Shown: positions 44,437 through 48,320 of the stretch, in pieces
How positions within the stretch are numbered: position 1 is the first letter of the stretch
Layout of the letters: each line of letters begins with the position of its first letter
Origin: Flavobacteriales bacterium
Lineage (GTDB): Bacteria; Bacteroidota; Bacteroidia; Flavobacteriales_E; Vicingaceae
Assembly (NCBI GenBank): GCA_026196775.1
Contig: JAPHUD010000013.1
Location: 1-48,320 of the forward strand
Direction: 5' to 3'
Length of the DNA: 48,320 bases
Position numbers and translations under genes: made by a program
The notes under the pieces: generated by a model
The model's input: only the letters and a program-made list of their open reading frames with translations
Told to the model about the DNA's origin: nothing
Databases searched by the model: none

Positions 44437-44787
44437 ATGTTAGAAGAGAATGAATTAAAAGAGAAGTGGGAAAATGTTTTAAAAATGGTGGAACATCGTT
44501 TTGATGAACAAATAGATGAACAAACTATACTTTATATTATTGGTTTACAAGAACTCAATAAACCCCATACAGTTTTCCAGAAAGAAGAAAAAGTAGATAT
44601 TATACACATTGGTATTTGTACTGTTTTAAGCCAATATGGGTATTATAGGTTTACTGGTAGAGATGATGATGGTTGGCCACATTTTAAAAATGTAAAAAAA
44701 ATACCATCTAACACCAAAGGACGAAAGCAACTTTTATTAATGCGAAAAGCAATAATTGATTACTTCGAGAACCTAAAAAAATTATAA
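44437..44787 (+). CDS. Conserved small cytoplasmic protein of unknown function, in the rnc operon
   Basis: A 116-residue acidic-basic protein that I do not recognise: KEKWENVLKMVEHRFDEQID, then TILYIIGLQELNKPHTVFQK and an aromatic motif YGYYRFTGRDDDGWPHFKNV. No signal peptide or membrane segment. It starts 12 bases after the rnc stop, so it is translated from the same mRNA. Its small size and neighbourhood suggest a housekeeping accessory, but no role can be read from sequence. It ends four bases from the stop of the convergent lipoprotein gene. Confidence 0.82.
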   Translation: MLEENELKEKWENVLKMVEHRFDEQIDEQTILYIIGLQELNKPHTVFQKEEKVDIIHIGICTVLSQYGYYRFTGRDDDGWPHFKNVKKIPSNTKGRKQLLLMRKAIIDYFENLKKL

Positions 44788-44791
44788 GAGA

Positions 44792-45211
44792 TTATTTTAC
44801 AATTACCGTTTCTTGGTAGTTATTCTTTCTGCTTCTTTGTCTTTTTTCCTCAATTTTAACTACTTTTTTACCATACAATGTATCAGTAATGATAGGTTGT
44901 AATAAAGAATCTACTCCTTGTTTATAGTAAACAACTTCTACATCTAAGACTACAGAGTATTTAAAATCAAACATTGCTACACCACTAGCGTCAGTAACAT
45001 TCGACTGGTCCATCCTTTTCTCATCAACAACACAGCTTCCGCACTCAAAAGGACCATCTGTTGGCCAAGCATGAACAGTTGCTCCAGCTGCTGGGGTTCC
45101 ATCTTCTTCTATAACATTTACAACTAATCTTGGACCTCTGTCTTTAGCACAAGAGTAGAAAAGCACCACAGTAACAAGGGCTAAAACTATATAATTTAAA
45201 GTAGGTTTCAT
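44792..45211 (-). CDS. Lipoprotein with a carboxypeptidase-regulatory-like (beta-sandwich) domain
   Basis: A 139-residue protein. The signal sequence ends in a lipobox, LFYSC (signal peptidase II site, cysteine about residue 21), so it is membrane-anchored. The mature part begins with acidic-basic AKDRGPRLVVNVIEEDGTPA and GATVHAWPTDGPFECGSCVV, then SNVTDASGVAMFDFKYS. That is the Ig-like fold with a D-x-x-G-x-x-x-F turn often seen as a carboxypeptidase-regulatory-like domain. Two more cysteines (CGSC) form a possible disulfide. Its promoter overlaps the start of the divergent cyclophilin gene. Confidence 0.85.
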   Translation of the reverse strand: MKPTLNYIVLALVTVVLFYSCAKDRGPRLVVNVIEEDGTPAAGATVHAWPTDGPFECGSCVVDEKRMDQSNVTDASGVAMFDFKYSVVLDVEVVYYKQGVDSLLQPIITDTLYGKKVVKIEEKRQRSRKNNYQETVIVK

Positions 45212-45260
45212 GTGTCTATATTTATAACTTTTTAATATAATTTCTTAATATTGCAATGAA

Positions 45261-45290
45261 CAAATGTAAGAAATAAAATTATCATGTCAA
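45261..45290 (-). promoter_or_regulatory. Promoter of the lipoprotein gene, extending into the divergent cyclophilin start
   Basis: Minus strand: TTG at 45288-45290, 19-base spacer, TACATTTG at 45261-45268, an exact match to TAnnTTTG with ideal spacing. Transcription would start near 45255, about 44 bases ahead of ATG 45211. The -33 element lies inside codons 2-3 of the plus-strand cyclophilin gene. Confidence 0.68.
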
Positions 45291-45952
45291 AAAAAATTCT
45301 TTTTAGTGTATTAGTTCTTTCACTTATGAGTTTTTCTTTATTTAAAGGAGAAAAAAAAGAAACAAAAGTGCTTATCTCTACCGAATACGGAAATATTAAA
45401 ATAAAGTTATTTAACGAAACACCCCAACATAGAGATAATTTTATAAAATTAGTAAAAGAGGGTTTTTATAATGAAACGCTTTTTCATAGAGTAATTAAAG
45501 ATTTTATGATTCAAGGTGGAGATCCTGATTCTAAAAACGCTCAAAAAGGCGAATCTTTAGGTGAAGGAGATGTTGGTTATACCATTCCTGCGGAATTTAA
45601 TACTAACTTAATTCACAAAAAAGGTGCGTTAGCTGCTGCTCGTCAACCAGATAACGTAAACCCTCAGAAACGTTCATCAGGTTGTCAATTTTACATTGTG
45701 CAAGGCAGAAAGTTTACCACAGAAGAAATTGAAAAAATTGAAAAAAATAAACAAGGAAGAATTAAATATACTGAAGAACAATATAAGACTTATAAGACTA
45801 TTGGAGGGTATGCACCTTTAGACATGGACTATACTGTATTTGGAGAAGTAATAGAAGGATTGGATGTAGTGGATAAAATTGCTACTGTAAAAAGAGACAG
45901 AAAAGACAGACCCATTGAAGATGTAAAAATGACCATTAAAATCATCAAATAA
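45284..45952 (+). CDS. Cyclophilin-type peptidyl-prolyl cis-trans isomerase, exported
   Basis: A 222-residue protein with a short signal-like N-terminus (MSKKILFSVLVLSLMSFSLF). The cyclophilin core has FHRVIKDFMIQGGDP (catalytic Arg in FHRV and the FxxQGGD motif), GALAAARQ and SSGCQFYIVQG. It catalyses proline isomerisation and probably helps folding in the periplasm. An insertion (about IEKIEKNKQGRIKYTEEQYK) separates the FYI strand from the C-terminal VFGEVIEGLDVVDKIATV, as in related Bacteroidota proteins. Catalytic residues are intact. Confidence 0.92.
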   Translation: MSKKILFSVLVLSLMSFSLFKGEKKETKVLISTEYGNIKIKLFNETPQHRDNFIKLVKEGFYNETLFHRVIKDFMIQGGDPDSKNAQKGESLGEGDVGYTIPAEFNTNLIHKKGALAAARQPDNVNPQKRSSGCQFYIVQGRKFTTEEIEKIEKNKQGRIKYTEEQYKTYKTIGGYAPLDMDYTVFGEVIEGLDVVDKIATVKRDRKDRPIEDVKMTIKIIK

Positions 45953-45973
45953 TTATTGATACTAAAAAACAGT

Positions 45974-46999
45974 ATGAAAGAAAAAATTCATCAACTAATA
46001 AATGAAATTGACAGCTTTGTTGCCGATAATAAAGAAAATTTAGAAAAATTCAGGATACAATTTCTAGGCAGCAAAAGTGTTATCAAAGATTTATTTAATG
46101 ATTTCAAAAATGTTCCTAACGAACAAAAAAAAGAAGTTGGTCAGCTTATTAATGATGCTAAAGTAAAAGCTCAGGAAAAATACGATTCTTTTTTAGCCTC
46201 ATTATCTAAAGAAACTACTGCTTCAACAGATGAGTTAGACTTAACTAAAAGTGGTTTTCCTTCTAAAATTGGCAGTAGACATCCTATTTCTTTAGTAAGA
46301 AACGAAATTATAGATATTTTTTCACGAATTGGTTTTACTGTTTCTGAAGGTCCTGAAATAGAAGATGATTGGCATAATTTTTCAGCTTTAAATTTCCCAC
46401 CAGAACATCCTGCAAGAGATATGCAAGATACTTTTTTTGTTGATTCCTCAAATAGTGAAATGGCACTAAGAACACACACTTCATCAGTACAAGTTAGGGT
46501 AATGGAAAATGCCAAGCCTCCCATTAGAACACTTTCTCCGGGAAGAGTTTACAGGAACGAGGCTATTTCTGCTCGTGCCCATTGTTTTTTTCACCAAATT
46601 GAAGGTTTGTATATTGACGAAAATGTTTCTTTTGCCGATTTAAAACAAACGTTACTTCATTTTGCTAAAGAAATGTTTGGCGAAAAAACCCAAATTCGTT
46701 TACGTCCTTCTTACTTTCCATTTACAGAACCAAGTGCCGAAATGGATGTTTCCTGTTCTGTTTGCAATGGCGAAGGTTGTAATGTTTGTAAATATACTGG
46801 CTTTTTAGAAATTATGGGCTGCGGAATGGTTGACCCAAATGTATTAGAAAACTGTGGAATTGACAGCAAAAAATACAGTGGATTTGCTTTTGGAATGGGT
46901 ATTGAACGTATTGCTATGCTTAAATTTAAAGTAAATGATTTACGTTTATACTCCGAAGGAGATATTCGATTTTTAAGCCAATTTAAATCGGTGTTGTAA
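45974..46999 (+). CDS. pheS: Phenylalanyl-tRNA synthetase alpha subunit
   Basis: A 341-residue class II synthetase subunit that charges tRNA-Phe together with PheT (not in this window). I use ATG 45974; a TTG at 45956 would add only six residues. The N-terminal coiled coil is followed by the motif 1 region (GSRHPISLVRNEIIDIFSRI), motif 2 (YRNEAISARAHCFFHQIEG) and motif 3 (GFAFGMGIERIAMLKF). A four-cysteine cluster (CSVCNGEGCNVC) lies before the last domain; several bacterial PheS have it. Length is typical. Confidence 0.96.
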   Translation: MKEKIHQLINEIDSFVADNKENLEKFRIQFLGSKSVIKDLFNDFKNVPNEQKKEVGQLINDAKVKAQEKYDSFLASLSKETTASTDELDLTKSGFPSKIGSRHPISLVRNEIIDIFSRIGFTVSEGPEIEDDWHNFSALNFPPEHPARDMQDTFFVDSSNSEMALRTHTSSVQVRVMENAKPPIRTLSPGRVYRNEAISARAHCFFHQIEGLYIDENVSFADLKQTLLHFAKEMFGEKTQIRLRPSYFPFTEPSAEMDVSCSVCNGEGCNVCKYTGFLEIMGCGMVDPNVLENCGIDSKKYSGFAFGMGIERIAMLKFKVNDLRLYSEGDIRFLSQFKSVL

Positions 47000-47048
47000 T
47001 AAAAATGTAAACAAAACAGAAGTGTGTTTTTTATCTATACTTCACTTA

Positions 47049-48011
47049 TTATTCAGTAAACCCAACATGAAATAAAGCATCTCCCTGATTTACAATTGGA
47101 GAATGGTTAGAGCATACTATATAACCATCATGTTTAGAAATTACTCTTTTTTCAAACTCACCAAAAGGATCGGAAATAGTGCCTAAAACAGTACCTTTTT
47201 TAACATAACTTCCAATACTTACATAGGTTCTAAACATACCTGAATACCTTGCTCTCGTCCAACTTGAGTCTGACAAAGTAATGGATTCAGTTTTCGGATA
47301 AGCAGCAATTTCTTTTGAAAAATCTCTTAACCCAATTTTATGCATCACTTTTAATGCTCCAGCAACTCCCACTTTTGTAACTGCTCTATCTAAATCGAGT
47401 GCCTTACCTCCTTCAAACAATAAAACCTTAACGCCTTTCTTTGCCGCTTCACTTCTTAATGATTTTGGCAATACTTTAGACAACATAATAAAAGGTGATC
47501 CAAAAACTTGAGCTAACTCAATCGTTTCTTTATCAACACCTTCAATTCTAATGTGGGTATAATTAAATCGTTTACTCGCTCCAGTATGATAATCAATACA
47601 ATAATCAATTTTAGGAACAATTTCTTTCATAAAAAAATAGGCGAATCTACTTCCTAAAGAGCCTTCTTTAGAACCAGGGAAAACCCTATTTAAATCACGT
47701 CCATCTGGAAATTCTCTTGTTTGATGTAAAAATCCGAAAACATTTAAAACCGGAATACAAATTACTGTTCCGTTAGTTGGTTTATGATAATTTTTGGCAA
47801 TAATTTGTCTGACTATTTCAACGCCATTTACCTCATCACCATGAATTCCTGCATTTAGTAAAATAACCGGTCCCGGATTTTTACCTCTAGAAACTATAAC
47901 AGGTACTTCAATGGCTGTTCGGGTATGCAAACGAGCAATGTCAATATTTAGCTGAACGGTTTCTCCTCTGCCAATTTTTTTACCTAAAAAATGAAAAACA
48001 TCTGTATCCAT
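47049..48011 (-). CDS. Succinylglutamate desuccinylase/aspartoacylase-family zinc protein, linked to rimK
   Basis: A 320-residue protein. Zinc ligands of the AstE/AspA (M14-like) family are present: GIHGDEVNG (His and Glu) and IDYHTGAS (His). A C-terminal beta-rich part ends HDGYIVCSNHSPIVNQGDAL, a biotinyl-like fold often found in this family. The enzymes cleave an acyl or peptide-like bond next to an acidic amino acid. It lies 53 bases downstream of a rimK gene on the same strand, a pairing widespread in Bacteroidota, which suggests a role with products of RimK (glutamate-ligated proteins), but this is inference. No signal peptide, so cytoplasmic. Confidence 0.88.
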   Translation of the reverse strand: MDTDVFHFLGKKIGRGETVQLNIDIARLHTRTAIEVPVIVSRGKNPGPVILLNAGIHGDEVNGVEIVRQIIAKNYHKPTNGTVICIPVLNVFGFLHQTREFPDGRDLNRVFPGSKEGSLGSRFAYFFMKEIVPKIDYCIDYHTGASKRFNYTHIRIEGVDKETIELAQVFGSPFIMLSKVLPKSLRSEAAKKGVKVLLFEGGKALDLDRAVTKVGVAGALKVMHKIGLRDFSKEIAAYPKTESITLSDSSWTRARYSGMFRTYVSIGSYVKKGTVLGTISDPFGEFEKRVISKHDGYIVCSNHSPIVNQGDALFHVGFTE

Positions 48012-48064
48012 ATAGCTTAATGCTTTACTTTTTTAATTCAAATTTGAACTCGAAACTTTAAACC

Positions 48065-48320
48065 TTAAACATGCCTCTCGATATATCTAATAATGCTTTT
48101 AGCAATATCTTTTCCGGTAGCTCCTTCAATACCTTCTAAGCCAGGAGAAGAGTTTACTTCCATAATTAGAGGTCCTTTTTTAGATTGCAACATATCTACA
48201 CCGGCAACACCCAAACCAAGGGATTTAGCAGCTTTTAGTGCGGCATTTTCTTCATCATCAGTTAAATCGTATAATGAAGCTGTTCCTCCTCTGTGTAAAT
48301 TAGAACGAAACTCTCCTTCT
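48065..48320 (-). CDS. rimK: RimK-family ATP-grasp glutamate ligase, C-terminal fragment (cut by window edge)
   Basis: Only the last 84 or so residues are inside the window; the gene continues beyond base 48320. The visible piece reads [33 protein letters not shown] and [20 protein letters not shown], ending RHV. The [12 protein letters not shown] motif is the metal-binding end of the ATP-grasp fold, and FRSNLHRGG is the RimK substrate loop. RimK adds glutamates to the C-terminus of ribosomal protein S6 or, in relatives, to other substrates. Followed by the aspartoacylase-like gene. Confidence 0.92.
   Translation of the reverse strand, partial: EGEFRSNLHRGGTASLYDLTDDEENAALKAAKSLGLGVAGVDMLQSKKGPLIMEVNSSPGLEGIEGATGKDIAKSIIRYIERHV

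Overview
The window is AT-rich chromosomal DNA from a member of the Bacteroidota, most likely a Flavobacteriales-type marine or aquatic bacterium. The evidence is type IX secretion (T9SS) sorting domains of both types, a PorP/SprF protein, TAnnTTTG promoter boxes, a 6S RNA of the flavobacterial kind between zapA and rny, an OstA-like protein, a DUF3822-rsmD pair and a fused alpha/beta 2-oxoacid dehydrogenase E1. No genus can be named from sequence alone. No insertion sequence, prophage, CRISPR array or rRNA operon was seen.

Layout. 1-3606 (minus): two tandem paralogous TPR / membrane / SpoIIE-type phosphatases, the first cut by the window edge. 3713-10007 (minus): a three-gene operon coding for a PKD-rich adhesin-like protein with a type B T9SS sorting domain, a PorP/SprF partner and an OmpA/TPR/PD40 outer-membrane protein. 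10198-13350 (plus): a secreted SBBP beta-propeller protein with a type A sorting domain and a small secreted protein. 13363-17654 (minus): the fused E1 dehydrogenase and an M23 peptidase. 17823-20275 (plus): a ZapB-like coiled coil, ZapA, 6S RNA and RNase Y, closed by a perfect bidirectional terminator. 20352-22202 (minus): a lone, lysine/asparagine-rich PD-(D/E)XK nuclease-like protein. It sits between that terminator and a tRNA-His gene and is the most accessory-looking gene here. 22594-24711 (plus): a CopA-type copper ATPase. 24714-29900 (minus): a TetR - ABC - HlyD - TolC export operon, with an 11-bp-arm palindrome inside its promoter. 29990-35398: a RecD2/Pif1-like helicase (minus), a conserved membrane protein, DUF3822-rsmD-MATE (plus, all with non-ATG starts) and a tiny Cys/Lys-rich secreted protein (minus). 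35613-41937: an OstA-like protein, a secreted M1 peptidase, a helical-repeat protein and PurN. 42143-46999: acpP-fabF-rnc, small proteins, a cyclophilin and pheS. 47049-48320 (minus): an aspartoacylase-like zinc protein behind rimK.

How the genes work together. The left 13 kb is mostly cell-surface and T9SS export machinery plus signalling phosphatases. The middle holds division and RNA-turnover genes and one metal/drug efflux block. The right side is mainly core metabolism (fatty acid synthesis, purine synthesis, translation). The points most worth following are the degenerate ABC nucleotide-binding domain, the lone nuclease, the dedicated type B secretion operon beside tandem phosphatases, and the operator-in-promoter of the export operon. 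I did not find a clear, wholly new multi-gene system.
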